From positions 1 through 42,557 of the forward strand of contig CANGTQ010000016.1 of the NCBI GenBank assembly GCA_947456955.1: a stretch of DNA of 42,557 nucleotides, written 5' to 3'. Every line of letters begins with the position of its first letter. Position 1 is the first letter of the stretch. This document shows positions 9,375 to 17,787 of this stretch, in pieces. Below the pieces are notes generated by a model that saw only the letters and a list, made by a program, of their open reading frames with translations, did not search any database and was not told the origin of the DNA. The stretch is from Flavobacteriaceae bacterium (GTDB taxonomy: Bacteria; Bacteroidota; Bacteroidia; Flavobacteriales; Flavobacteriaceae). The position numbers were made by a program, and so were the translations under genes.

Positions 9375-10496
9375 ATGAAAAATATATACCTCGATAATGC
9401 AGCAACCACACCAATTCGTCAAGAAGTTATTGATGAAATGGTAAAAGTTATGCAGTCAGAGTATGGGAATCCTTCTTCAACACACAGTAATGGAAGAAGT
9501 GCCAAAGCCATTATTGAAACCTCGAGAAAAACAATTGCCAAACAATTGCATTGTAATGCTCAAGAAATTGTTTTTACTTCAACAGCTACCGAAGCTACCA
9601 ATTGGATTTTAAGAAGCGCTGTAAAAGATTTTGGTGTTAAGCGAATAATTACGTCTAAAATAGAACATCATGCCACTTTATATACGGTTCAGGCATTACA
9701 GGAAGAATTTGGCATTACTGTCGAATTTGTAAATGTATCTCATAAAGGAACTTTAGATTATGCTCAATTTTCAGCATTGTTTTCCAATGACATCAAGACG
9801 TTAGTTTCTTTAATGCATGTCAATAATGAAACCGGAGTTATTAATGATATTGAAAAGATAGGAGCAATATGTAACCAAAACAAAGCGTTGTTTCATTGTG
9901 ATACAGTTCAGTCAATCGGAAAAACAGAGTTGAATTTAGAAGAATTAGCCATTGATTTTTTAGTGGCTAGTGCCCATAAATTTCATGGTCCAAAAGGTGC
10001 TGGTTTTGCTTATGTTCGAAAAAATTTGGTATTGCAACCAATGATCTTTGGAGGTGAGCAGGAGAAAGGATGGCGTGCCGGGACCGAATCGGTTCACCAA
10101 ATTGCCGGAATGGCCAAAGCTCTAGAACTTTCTTTTGAGTATTTAAATGAGGAAAGAAAATACATAACCGATTTGAAACAGTATTGTTTTCAAAAATTGC
10201 AGCAAGCATTCCCCGAATTCAGCGTTAATGGAGATGATACATCTTACAATATTTTAAATGTTTTGTTACCTTTTTCTCCTGAAAAAACGGCCATGATTTT
10301 ATTTAATTTGGACATGAAAGGCATATCAGTTTCTCGTGGAAGCGCTTGTCAAAGTGGTAGTACCAAACCTTCACATGTATTGGCCGAAATGCTTAACGAA
10401 GAAGAGTTAAAAAAGCCAAGTTTGCGAATTTCATTCAGTCATTACAATACCAAAGAAGAAATTGATTGTTTGATATCGGCATTGAATGAAATTTAA
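9375..10496 (+). CDS. Cysteine desulfurase (NifS/IscS family)
   Basis: 373 residues, a fold-type I PLP enzyme that takes sulfur from cysteine for Fe-S clusters and tRNA thiolation. The sequence shows IYLDNAATTPIRQEV at the N-terminus, EHHA (His99), HVNNETGVINDI (148-159), SAHKFHGPKGAG with the PLP lysine at 202, and SRGSACQSGS with the catalytic Cys at 325 on a short loop. It is divergent from the lipoprotein-bshC unit across a 96-base gap, and converges on the mla operon with only seven bases between stops. No isc/suf scaffold gene is adjacent, so whether it is the housekeeping or an accessory desulfurase is open. Confidence 0.92.
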   Translation: MKNIYLDNAATTPIRQEVIDEMVKVMQSEYGNPSSTHSNGRSAKAIIETSRKTIAKQLHCNAQEIVFTSTATEATNWILRSAVKDFGVKRIITSKIEHHATLYTVQALQEEFGITVEFVNVSHKGTLDYAQFSALFSNDIKTLVSLMHVNNETGVINDIEKIGAICNQNKALFHCDTVQSIGKTELNLEELAIDFLVASAHKFHGPKGAGFAYVRKNLVLQPMIFGGEQEKGWRAGTESVHQIAGMAKALELSFEYLNEERKYITDLKQYCFQKLQQAFPEFSVNGDDTSYNILNVLLPFSPEKTAMILFNLDMKGISVSRGSACQSGSTKPSHVLAEMLNEEELKKPSLRISFSHYNTKEEIDCLISALNEI

Positions 10497-10503
10497 TATA
10501 GCA

Positions 10504-11481
10504 CTACTTTTTTGCCGCTTTCTTTTTGGCTTTCTCTTGTTTTTTGAAATAACCTCTAAATAAAAAGTTGCTTTTTAGTGCTTCCAGATTTTCATTAAGT
10601 TTTTTACTGGCCTCATTAATATTGGTCATCGTTGAATCAATTTTAGTTACCAGTTTAGGATCGTTTGATAAATAATTAATAGCGCCTTTTCCTTCTTTGA
10701 TATTTAAAATAGTAACGTTTAGATTGCTTACCACTTTATTAATTTCTTGACTTGATGCATCCAAATTGGTAATTACTCTTCTTATTTTATTTCCCACTAC
10801 AGTATCTTTCAAAACTCCAATTACATTATCCTTATTGTCTAAACTGGCAATTTGTTTGTTTAAATGATCCATAGTTTGACTCGTTTTTTCACTAGTAATT
10901 CTAAGATTGCGAATCGTTTCTTTTAAATCTTTTGACATAACCGTATCACGAAGTAATACTCCAATGGTACCTTTTCCTTTATTGATGTCATTGGTTATTT
11001 TAAGTAATTCAAAAGTTAGTTGCGCCGCATTTTGGTTGGTTACGTTCAATGTCGCCAACATATCGTCTGTTCTTACCCGATTATTGGATTGAATTATATC
11101 GCCTGGTTGAACTGCCGGGAGATTGCCTTTACCCGGAATAATATTAATGATAACATTTCCGACCAAACCATCGGAACCAATTGTTGCTATAGCATCTTTT
11201 TTGATATGCGAAAAAATAGCTTCGTCTATTTGCATGTCTACACGAATCGTTGTATCATTTACAATTTCAATATCGCGAACGGTACCAACGTTTATTCCCG
11301 AATAACGCACATTATTTCCCAATTGCAATCCAGAGACATTATTAAAAACCGCTTTCAAATGCTCCGTTTTTCCAAACATTTGTTGTTTGCTGCCAATAAA
11401 ATAGATGGCTAATACAAATAATGTTAGTCCTATAATTACAAATAGTCCGAGTCTGATTTTTTGTGACGCTGTTTTTTCCAT
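10504..11481 (-). CDS. MlaD-type MCE domain protein
   Basis: 325 residues. An N-terminal membrane anchor (IRLGLFVIIGLTLFVLAIYF, ~9-28) is followed by the MCE domain (LKAVFNNVSGLQLGNNVRY to about 115, with GLVGNVIINI). The last ~200 residues are helical with repeated NxLxxxxxxLN patterns (such as DHLNKQIASLDNK), ending in a Lys/Ala tail (KKAAKK). In the Mla system this substrate-binding protein forms a ring in the periplasm on the MlaFE transporter and carries phospholipids between inner and outer membrane. It is the third gene of the operon, 8 bases after the ATPase. The long helical tail is longer than in E. coli MlaD, as is usual in Bacteroidota. Confidence 0.88.
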   Translation of the reverse strand: MEKTASQKIRLGLFVIIGLTLFVLAIYFIGSKQQMFGKTEHLKAVFNNVSGLQLGNNVRYSGINVGTVRDIEIVNDTTIRVDMQIDEAIFSHIKKDAIATIGSDGLVGNVIINIIPGKGNLPAVQPGDIIQSNNRVRTDDMLATLNVTNQNAAQLTFELLKITNDINKGKGTIGVLLRDTVMSKDLKETIRNLRITSEKTSQTMDHLNKQIASLDNKDNVIGVLKDTVVGNKIRRVITNLDASSQEINKVVSNLNVTILNIKEGKGAINYLSNDPKLVTKIDSTMTNINEASKKLNENLEALKSNFLFRGYFKKQEKAKKKAAKK

Positions 11482-11489
11482 GATCTAAT

Positions 11490-12239
11490 TTACTTAAAAA
11501 ATGCTTTGATTTTTGGGTCGTCGGAATTTGATAGTTCTTCAAAAGTTCCTTCGGCATAATTTATATTGTCAATTAATAATATCATTCGGTTTGCAATAAC
11601 TCTGGCACAATCTACATCATGGGTAATAATGATTGAAGAAGTATTGTATTTTTTCTGAATTGACATCATTAATAAAATGATTTCTTTTGATGTTATTGGA
11701 TCTAAACCAGTTGTTGGTTCGTCATAGAGAATAATTTTTGGTTGTAAAATTAAGGTTCGTGCTAAAGCAATTCTGCGTTTCATTCCTCCTGAGAGTTCAC
11801 TCGGCATTAAGTTTATTGCATGGGCCAAACCAACATTTTCAAGAGCTTCCATCACCATTGGTGTAGTATCTTTAATTACACCAAATTTTTTAGTATGTCT
11901 GCGTAATGGAAATTCTAAATTTTCTCTGACTGTCATCGAATCATACAAAGCACTTCCTTGAAAAAGGAAACCAATTTCGGTTCTCAATTCATCCAATTCC
12001 GAATGCTCCAGGTTATTAATATTTTGTCCCATTATGGTTATTGTTCCATTATCGGGTTCTTCAAGACCAATCAGGCATTTAATCATTACTGATTTTCCTG
12101 AACCCGATTTTCCCATGATAACTAAGTTTTCACCTTCATACAATTCCATATTAAATCCCTCCAAAACATGGTTGTCACCATAGCTTTTTTTTAGATCCTT
12201 GATTTCTATAATAGGTTTTTTTTCTGTTGGGTTAGCCAT
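11490..12239 (-). CDS. ABC transporter ATP-binding protein, MlaF type
   Basis: 249 residues, one ABC ATPase domain. Walker A is GKSGSGKS (43-50), the Q-loop FLFQGSALYDSMTV (~91-104), signature SELSGGMKRRIALART (~147-162), Walker B ILYDEPTTGLD (170-180), and the switch His in IIITHD. The SALYDSMTVRENLEFPLR segment is typical of the Mla/Mkl/Ttg2A subgroup. It energises lipid transport with the neighbouring permease and MCE protein. Its start overlaps the permease stop by 8 bases, indicating translational coupling. Confidence 0.93.
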   Translation of the reverse strand: MANPTEKKPIIEIKDLKKSYGDNHVLEGFNMELYEGENLVIMGKSGSGKSVMIKCLIGLEEPDNGTITIMGQNINNLEHSELDELRTEIGFLFQGSALYDSMTVRENLEFPLRRHTKKFGVIKDTTPMVMEALENVGLAHAINLMPSELSGGMKRRIALARTLILQPKIILYDEPTTGLDPITSKEIILLMMSIQKKYNTSSIIITHDVDCARVIANRMILLIDNINYAEGTFEELSNSDDPKIKAFFK

Positions 12240-13011
12240 AAAAAATATTAGTTACAAAAACGGCAATAAAATCTATAATAAATAATAACATTGAAGTATA
12301 TACTACAGCCGAATTGGCTGCCAATCCAACACCAGCGGTTCCTTTTTTGCAATTATAACCTTTGTAGCATCCTACTAATCCAATGGCGAATCCAAAAAAG
12401 AAGGTCTTTATAGTAGTCGGAATCAAATCGCTGAATTGTAAACTGTCAAAAACGTTATTGAAGTAAAGCAAAAAAGAAACATTTCCTTTAAAGTACTCCA
12501 CCAAAGCCGAACCGAATATGGCAATAGCATCGCCAAAGAAAACCAGAATTGGTAGCATCGTGGTGGTTGCCAAAATCCGTGTGACTACTAAATATTTAAA
12601 AGGGTTTGTACCCGAAACTTCCATAGCATCAATTTGTTCTGTTACACGCATGGAGCCCAATTCAGCGCCAATACCGGAACCGATTCTTCCGGCACAAATC
12701 AAAGCGGTAATTATCGGTCCAATTTCTCTAATGATTGAAATACTTACCATTGACGGCATCCATGAAACGGCTCCAAATTCTTCTAAAGTAGGTCTTGATT
12801 GCAAGGTGAATACCAATCCAATTATAAAACCAGTCACGGAAACAAGTAACAAAGAGCGATTGCCCATGTTGTAGCATTGCTTGAAAAATTCTCTGAGTTC
12901 GAAGGGAGGATTGAAAAGTTCTTTGAAAAACCTTGCGCTGAAATAGGAGAGTTCACCAATTTCAATTAAAAAGCTCCTAAAAGAATCTACAACTTTAGAA
13001 TTGTTATCCAT
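12232..13011 (-). CDS. ABC transporter permease, MlaE type
   Basis: 259 residues with several hydrophobic membrane spans. MlaE family hallmarks are SVTGFIIGLVFTLQ, SMVSISIIREIGPIITALI, CAGRIGSGIGAELGSMRVTE and QIDAMEVSGTNPFKYLVVTR, then GCYKGYNCKKGTAGVGLAAN near the end. It is the inner-membrane core of the phospholipid transporter and the first gene of the operon permease-ATPase-MCE protein. Confidence 0.93.
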   Translation of the reverse strand: MDNNSKVVDSFRSFLIEIGELSYFSARFFKELFNPPFELREFFKQCYNMGNRSLLLVSVTGFIIGLVFTLQSRPTLEEFGAVSWMPSMVSISIIREIGPIITALICAGRIGSGIGAELGSMRVTEQIDAMEVSGTNPFKYLVVTRILATTTMLPILVFFGDAIAIFGSALVEYFKGNVSFLLYFNNVFDSLQFSDLIPTTIKTFFFGFAIGLVGCYKGYNCKKGTAGVGLAANSAVVYTSMLLFIIDFIAVFVTNIFYG

Positions 13012-13038
13012 AGATTGAAATTAAGCAAATATCCTTAT

Positions 13039-13046
13039 CAAATTTA
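13039..13046 (-). promoter_or_regulatory. -7 box of the mla operon
   Basis: TAAATTTG on the minus strand matches TAnnTTTG exactly, 28 bases upstream of the permease start codon. A TTG exists upstream but at about 30 bases, longer than usual. Confidence 0.4.
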
Positions 13047-13187
13047 GGTAATTATGATGAGAATTTTATCTTTAATCAACAAAAAACAATCTAAGAAGAA
13101 GTTAAAATGGATTTTTTATGAATAAAATCATTTGACCAAAACAAAATATTGTCATGGATTCAAGGCATATTTATCTAATGTTTCGGT

Positions 13188-13949
13188 TTAAACTATTTTT
13201 TTGATGACGCGCAAACGATGCGTATGCCTGTTTTGTTCTGAATTATAAATACCTAAGTGATCTAAGCGGTCAATTCTAACTTTTCCACTTGCGTGAATAA
13301 TATAATTGTTTTCCATGATAATGCCAACATGGATTATCTTTCCTTCTTCATTGTCAAAAAAAGCTAAATCGCCAGTCTCACTTTCTTCTATAAAACTCAA
13401 CGCATCTCCTTGTGTCGATTGTTGAGAGGCATCTCTTAGAAGTTGATACCCATTTAACTTATAGACCATTTGTGTAAATCCGGAACAGTCAATACCAAAA
13501 GGTGTTTTTCCTCCCCAAAGATAAGGTGCATTCAAATACATAAAAGCAGTAGAAATCAAATCTGATTTTGGTTTGATACCGCTGGTTCTCATACCTTCAA
13601 ACTCAAAATTTTCAATATTAATTTCGCTGTAATTTAAAAATGATAACGAAGAGCCTAATGGGATAGGCAATAATATATTAGAGGAATTCGTTACATATTC
13701 AACCAAATCCGAGTTCAAAATTATTGCATCATTAGACAAACTTTTGAAACTCTTTTCAGATATAGTCTGGTATTGTTTAGAATCGACCCAACCCTCATAA
13801 TCATCAAATTGTAATTTGATTTTTGACCATTGATTTTGAGTCTCCAAAATCTCAAAATGCTCACCAAACAAGACTTGAGAAACGATTTCGCTTCTGTCGC
13901 TTGGTTCTGCTCGTAATGGAATTATAGCAAGATTACAAATGGCAAACAT
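13188..13949 (-). CDS. NlpC/P60 family cysteine peptidase (C40) with SH3-like N-terminus
   Basis: 253 residues. The first ~65 residues look like a bacterial SH3 domain (IIPLRAEPSDRSEIVSQVLF, WSKIKLQFDDYEGWV), then a linker, then the peptidase domain from about 130: APYLWGGKTPFGIDCSGFTQ with catalytic Cys155, GDLAFFDNEEGKIIHVGII with His207, and YIIHASG with His219. Such enzymes cleave D-gamma-Glu-diaminopimelate bonds in cell-wall peptides. No signal peptide is obvious at the chosen start, so it may act in the cytoplasm on recycled muropeptides, as the YkfC group does. It lies 91 bases downstream of the thiolase gene, across a palindromic repeat. Confidence 0.87.
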   Translation of the reverse strand: MFAICNLAIIPLRAEPSDRSEIVSQVLFGEHFEILETQNQWSKIKLQFDDYEGWVDSKQYQTISEKSFKSLSNDAIILNSDLVEYVTNSSNILLPIPLGSSLSFLNYSEINIENFEFEGMRTSGIKPKSDLISTAFMYLNAPYLWGGKTPFGIDCSGFTQMVYKLNGYQLLRDASQQSTQGDALSFIEESETGDLAFFDNEEGKIIHVGIIMENNYIIHASGKVRIDRLDHLGIYNSEQNRHTHRLRVIKKIV

Positions 13950-13978
13950 TCAAATATAATTGATAATGGGTAATGGAT

Positions 13979-14031
13979 AATTGATAATGGATAATTGAAA
14001 TTTTTTAATTGTTAATTATCCATTATCAATT
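13979..14031. repeat. Intergenic palindromic repeat
   Basis: A perfect 18-bp inverted repeat (AATTGATAATGGATAATT at 13979-13996, complement at 14014-14031) with a 17-base loop. The left arm is part of a short tandem array of GATAATGG/GATAATTG units from 13960. It lies between the thiolase stop and the peptidase start. It may act as a transcript-end hairpin, though no T tract follows on the minus strand. Confidence 0.6.
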
Positions 14032-14040
14032 GTTAATTAT

Positions 14041-15219
14041 TTAAATTCGTTCTATTACTATGGCCGAAGCACCACCGCCACCATTACAAATGGCAGCTGC
14101 ACCCACTTTGGCATTGTTTTGTTCTAAGACATTAATTAAGGTTACAATAATTCTGGCTCCGGAACACCCAAGAGGGTGACCTAAAGAAACTGCACCGCCA
14201 TTTACATTTACTTTACCATTGTCAAGACCTAATATTTTCACATTGGCTAAACCAACTACGGCAAAGGCTTCATTGAATTCAAAATAATCAACATCGGCAA
14301 CAGTTAAGCCAGCTTTATCTAATGCTTTTGGTAATGCTTTTGCTGGCGAAGTGGTAAACCATTTTGGTTCTTGTGCTGCATCTGCATAGGATTTTATATA
14401 GGCTAATGGTTTTAATTCCATTGCTTTTGCTTTTTCTTCGCTCATTAAAACTAAAGCTGCAGCTCCATCATTTATAGTTGAAGCATTAGCCGGTGTAACG
14501 GTTCCGTCTTTAGTAAAAACAGCATTTAAAGTCGGAATTTTGTCCAATTTTACATTGGTATATTCTTCGTCTTGGGTAAAGATAATTGGTTCCCCACGTC
14601 GTTGTGGTATCTCTACAGGTACGATTTCATTATTAAATTTGCCGGCGCTCCAAGCTTTAGCCGAACGTTCGTAGGATTGAATAGCAAAAGCATCTTGCTC
14701 TTCACGTGATATTTTATATTCGGAGGCACATAAGTCGGCAGAAACTCCCATAGCGTTATTGTCATAAGCATCTGTTAAACCATCTTTTTGCATTCCGTCA
14801 ACCATAGTTGTTGGGCCAAATTTCACTCCATTTCGTAAGTGAACATAATGAGGAATCAAGCTCATGTTTTCCATTCCGCCTGCTATTACAATTTCAGCAT
14901 CACCTGCCATAATAGCCTGCGCAGCCTGCATAACGGCTTTCATTCCGGAAGCACATACTTTATTAACGGTAGTACAAGCAACAGTGTTTGGTAAACCTGC
15001 AAAAATAGCCGCTTGCCTTGCCGGCGCTTGTCCGTTTCCTGCTTGGACTACATTACCCATCAACACTTCATCTACCAAGTTTGGATCTAACTTTATTTTG
15101 TCTAAAGCACCTTTGATGGCAATGGCACCTAATTGGGTCGCGGGAACTGTTGACAGCGATCCCATGAAACTTCCTATTGGGGTTCTAACTGCTGAAACGA
15201 TAACTACTTTTTTATTCAT
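14041..15219 (-). CDS. Acetyl-CoA C-acyltransferase (thiolase)
   Basis: 392 residues, the length of type II thiolases, which form or split beta-ketoacyl-CoA (acetoacetyl-CoA synthesis or the last step of beta-oxidation). The nucleophile loop is VNKVCASGMKAVMQA with Cys89; VNGGAVSLGHPLGCSG holds His348; ICNGGGGASA holds Cys378. All three catalytic residues are present. Length and QDEEYTNV/STINDGAAAL segments suit an acetyl-CoA acetyltransferase, but chain-length specificity cannot be read from sequence. It is transcribed alone from a promoter with an exact -7 box. Confidence 0.93.
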   Translation of the reverse strand: MNKKVVIVSAVRTPIGSFMGSLSTVPATQLGAIAIKGALDKIKLDPNLVDEVLMGNVVQAGNGQAPARQAAIFAGLPNTVACTTVNKVCASGMKAVMQAAQAIMAGDAEIVIAGGMENMSLIPHYVHLRNGVKFGPTTMVDGMQKDGLTDAYDNNAMGVSADLCASEYKISREEQDAFAIQSYERSAKAWSAGKFNNEIVPVEIPQRRGEPIIFTQDEEYTNVKLDKIPTLNAVFTKDGTVTPANASTINDGAAALVLMSEEKAKAMELKPLAYIKSYADAAQEPKWFTTSPAKALPKALDKAGLTVADVDYFEFNEAFAVVGLANVKILGLDNGKVNVNGGAVSLGHPLGCSGARIIVTLINVLEQNNAKVGAAAICNGGGGASAIVIERI

Positions 15220-15244
15220 GACAACTTGTTGTTTTATTATAATG

Positions 15245-15252
15245 CAAAACTA
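15245..15252 (-). promoter_or_regulatory. -7 box of the thiolase gene
   Basis: TAGTTTTG on the minus strand matches TAnnTTTG exactly, 26 bases before the start codon. The nearest -33-like TTTG lies about 25 bases further upstream, slightly long. Confidence 0.45.
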
Positions 15253-15395
15253 ATCTTTTCTTGCAAATTAAGGAATTCAAAGGTCAATAATTCTTTAATC
15301 AATTGTATTTTAGAAAATATTCTAATTCTACTTTGTTGAAAGTGAAGCTATTTTGATTTTATTTATTTTAATGATTAAAAAAAGAAATGAAATAG

Positions 15396-15426
15396 TTGTA
15401 AATTATAGAATGAAAAGTTACATTTG
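15396..15426 (+). promoter_or_regulatory. Promoter of the tRNA cluster
   Basis: TTG (15396-15398), a 20-base spacer and TACATTTG (15419-15426), a full match to the Bacteroidota promoter, 45 bases before the first tRNA. Confidence 0.65.
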
Positions 15427-15470
15427 CAACCGCAAAAAAAAGTTAAGTTCTTTAAGAATTATTGAAATTT

Positions 15471-15557
15471 GGAGAGTTGCCTGAGTGGCCGAAAGGACAT
15501 GTTTGCTAAACATGCGTATGGGGAACTGTACCAAGGGTTCGAATCCCTTACTCTCCG
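15471..15557 (+). tRNA. tRNA-Ser (GCT anticodon)
   Basis: 87 bases with a 7-bp acceptor stem (GGAGAGT/ACTCTCC), discriminator G, a long variable arm as expected for Ser, and T-arm GGGTTCGAATCCC. The anticodon stem CATGT/ACATG encloses loop TTGCTAA with anticodon GCT at 15505-15507, reading AGC/AGU. No CCA is encoded. First of three clustered tRNA genes. Confidence 0.96.
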
Positions 15558-15570
15558 CTTTTTAATTTTT

Positions 15571-15645
15571 CGGGGTGTAGCGTAGCCCGGTTATCGCGCC
15601 TGCTTTGGGAGCAGGAGGCCGCAGGTTCGAATCCTGCCACCCCGA
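15571..15645 (+). tRNA. tRNA-Pro (TGG anticodon)
   Basis: 75 bases. Acceptor stem CGGGGTG/CACCCCG, discriminator A, anticodon stem CCTGC/GCAGG with loop TTTGGGA, anticodon TGG at 15606-15608; T-arm GCAGGTTCGAATCCTGC. CCA is not encoded. It follows tRNA-Ser by 13 bases. Confidence 0.96.
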
Positions 15646-15767
15646 CAAAATAAAGTTGAAGGGTTTGTTTAAATTGAAGCTTTGCTTTAATTTTCAACAA
15701 AACCACACAGGATCATGAAAATAATCCTACCACGATTTTTTTATTAGTTTTTTATAAAAACTTCTTT

Positions 15768-15844
15768 GGTTCCATAGCTCAGCTGGATAGAGCAACTGCC
15801 TTCTAAGCAGTAGGTCGAAGGTTCGAATCCTTCTGGGATCACCA
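15768..15844 (+). tRNA. tRNA-Arg (TCT anticodon), CCA encoded
   Basis: 77 bases including an encoded CCA at 15842-15844. Acceptor stem GGTTCCA/TGGGATC (with G-T pairs), anticodon stem ACTGC/GCAGT, loop CTTCTAA, anticodon TCT at 15802-15804, T-arm GAAGGTTCGAATCCTTC. The accessory region begins right behind its 3' end, the classic site used by integrases, although no integrase or duplicate 3' end was found. Of the three tRNAs only this one carries a genomic CCA. Confidence 0.96.
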
Positions 15845-15845
15845 T

Positions 15846-15886
15846 ATGGGACAAGTCTAATTTTTTAGATTTGTCCCATTTTTTTA
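15846..15886 (+). terminator. Terminator of the tRNA cluster
   Basis: A stem of 15 bp (ATGGGACAAGTCTAA at 15846-15860 with its complement ending at 15879) is followed by seven or more T. It begins two bases after the tRNA-Arg CCA. Confidence 0.85.
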
Positions 15887-15896
15887 TCCCTCGGTA

Positions 15897-16778
15897 AGCC
15901 TTATTGAAGCGGGAGGAATAACCAATATATACAATGGAATGGTTATGGGGTATGATCAAATTGCAAAGAAACAAATAGCAAAAGGCACCAATCGTTTAGT
16001 ATTATTAACAGATGGTTATGGAAATGACGATCCCCTTATAACAATAAAAAAGTCTAAGGAATATAATGATAAAGGAATAGAATTGTCTTCTATTGGTGTT
16101 GGAGAAAGCTATAATCAAGCATAATTATCTCAATTAGCAACAACCGGAGTTGGATTGTTATATTTTATTGGTTCTTCAAAAAATATTGAAGCGGTTTTTC
16201 AAAAGGAATTGACAAGTTTATTGAGTCCAAGTGTAAGTGATGTTAAGATTGAAATTCAATACAACAATAAAATTATTTTTAAGCAATTGTATGGATATCC
16301 TTTTAAACAAATAGACGATAATTTAGTGCAATTAAAACTAGATGCTATATATTCTGGATTACAAGGACTTGGGTTATTAAAATTTGATTTAAATAATCCA
16401 GATAAATCAATTGAGAAGTTACCGATCATAATCAAAATTACCTATTTTGATCCATACAAATTAAAGTATGATGAAAAGATTGAAAAAGTATATTTGAAAT
16501 GGTTGCCAAAAGAAGGAAAGATAGAATTGATTCTAGAGGCGGAACAAAAAAAGTTATATACAATTGCTGTTTTAAATCAAGGGCTGAAGGTAATGTCTGA
16601 AAATTTTGCGAAAGGAAATTACAAAGAAGCTATAGAACATATTGCTAAGTTTCAAAATAACATTAAGGAAATATTTCCCAATTATCAAGACAAAGATGTT
16701 GAACAACTTATGACTCAAATGGATGTGTATTCTTCTCATTTATCACGACTTATATATAATGAAGAAGGGAAAGATTAG
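15897..16778 (+). pseudogene. Truncated and interrupted vWA-domain protein gene
   Basis: The frame opens inside a von Willebrand factor A domain right after the tRNA terminator: EAGGITNIYNGMVMGYDQI (the MIDAS Thr region), then RLVLLTDGYGND (the MIDAS Asp) and SIGVGESYNQA. A TAA at 16122-16124 then breaks the frame, which resumes at once as LSQLATTGVGLLYFIGSS and runs another ~200 residues to 16778. The N-terminal DxSxS part of the metal site is missing. Single-base changes of CAA or TTA type would explain the stop. The first Met in frame is at 15939; a second internal start is possible around 16155. The C-terminal part after the vWA domain has beta-rich then helical character and is unrecognised. 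This looks like a dead remnant. Confidence 0.72.
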
Positions 16779-16809
16779 TGTTAAGTAATTTGACTTTATC
16801 CTGAAATTT

Positions 16810-17244
16810 ATGAAATCAAATAAAATATACCATATACGTTTAGAGAGAGAAATTATTAAAACCAATTATAAGGAAAATGATTTTTCACATCCGATATATA
16901 CTGAACTTGCTACTATAATTGAACTAGAGGAAGCAAAATATATATGGATTTCTGACGATGACGAGCTTTTTATTAGATTGGACGAAAATAAATACAAAAG
17001 AATCAAGGGTGCGTTTGAAAAATATTATGAGCTCAAAGCCGAAGATATTACAGAGAAATTGTTAAGGGGAGAAATTGAAAAATTAAATCCAAAAATTAAG
17101 TTCTCCAATGAAGCTTTTTTTTCTAGTTTCAGAAAAGAGTATACCACTATTGATGATTTGCTAGATAAAATTAATACTAAAGGGATGGACTCTCTTGACA
17201 CGATAGATAAATCAATTTTATTCAACAAAAAAGAAAACAAATAA
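16810..17244 (+). CDS. Hypothetical protein, 144 residues
   Basis: Unrecognised. 144 residues, acidic and lysine-rich, no signal peptide or membrane span. The first half (YHIRLEREIIKTNYKEND, then YIWISDDDELFIRLDENKY) suggests beta strands; the second half (EDITEKLLRGEIEKLNPK, DDLLDKINTKGMDSLD) suggests helices. It starts 31 bases after the vWA remnant on the same strand and may have been its operon partner. It appears intact, but with a broken neighbour it may no longer matter. Confidence 0.6.
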   Translation: MKSNKIYHIRLEREIIKTNYKENDFSHPIYTELATIIELEEAKYIWISDDDELFIRLDENKYKRIKGAFEKYYELKAEDITEKLLRGEIEKLNPKIKFSNEAFFSSFRKEYTTIDDLLDKINTKGMDSLDTIDKSILFNKKENK

Positions 17245-17524
17245 TTAGCGCCTATTCTCTTTATTTAATGATTATTTAGGTAATAGTAAGTATTTATTTG
17301 AAATCTTCCTTTTTATCAATTTTGCTATAATTATTTATCTTCTATATCTTCGAATTTATCAGACCAAAAAAACAAAAAATAATTAATTTTTATCAAAAAT
17401 TATTTTTTTCACATTGGAAATTTTAAATACAGTTTCCATACATATTATTACAATTCGAATTCGTATGCTAGTTTGACCAATAGAATTTTATACTTAAATA
17501 GAAACTTAAAAATTAAATTACAAT

Positions 17525-17787
17525 ATGAGTACTAAAAAAGTAAAAGATTTGTTATCTGATTTTGAAGCGTTTGAATGAGAAAATGAAACAATAGACCAAT
17601 TAAAAGTCAGACTTTGTATGGAAATGGGAAATAATCCAGAAGAGATTGAATATGGCGGTTTCGAATTATCAGAAGATATTGGCTATCTATCATTGGATCA
17701 ATACGTTCAGTTGAAAGGAAAATGTATGAAATTTTTGATGATATAAGTTCAGAGAATTCTGATTCTTGTGAAATCACTAAAAATGAA
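17525..17787 (+). pseudogene. Remnant of a small unknown gene
   Basis: From ATG at 17525 the frame reads MSTKKVKDLLSDFEAFE, meets TGA at 17576-17578, continues in the same frame as ENETIDQLKVRLCMEMGN and GGFELSEDIGYLSLDQYVQL, then shifts frame near 17730 (continuing as KMYEIFDDISSENSDSCE) and stops near the edge of the IS256 remnant. One stop codon plus one frameshift mark it as decayed. The family is not recognised. Confidence 0.5.

Noticed and set aside
11020..11412. 130-codon plus-strand ORF opposite the MCE protein gene
   Set aside because: It lies wholly antisense to a clear MlaD-type gene and has no protein-like pattern.
15744..15974. Minus-strand ORF reading IPEGFEPSTYCLEGSC...
   Set aside because: It is the antisense of tRNA-Arg and its terminator; this translation is a well-known false protein.
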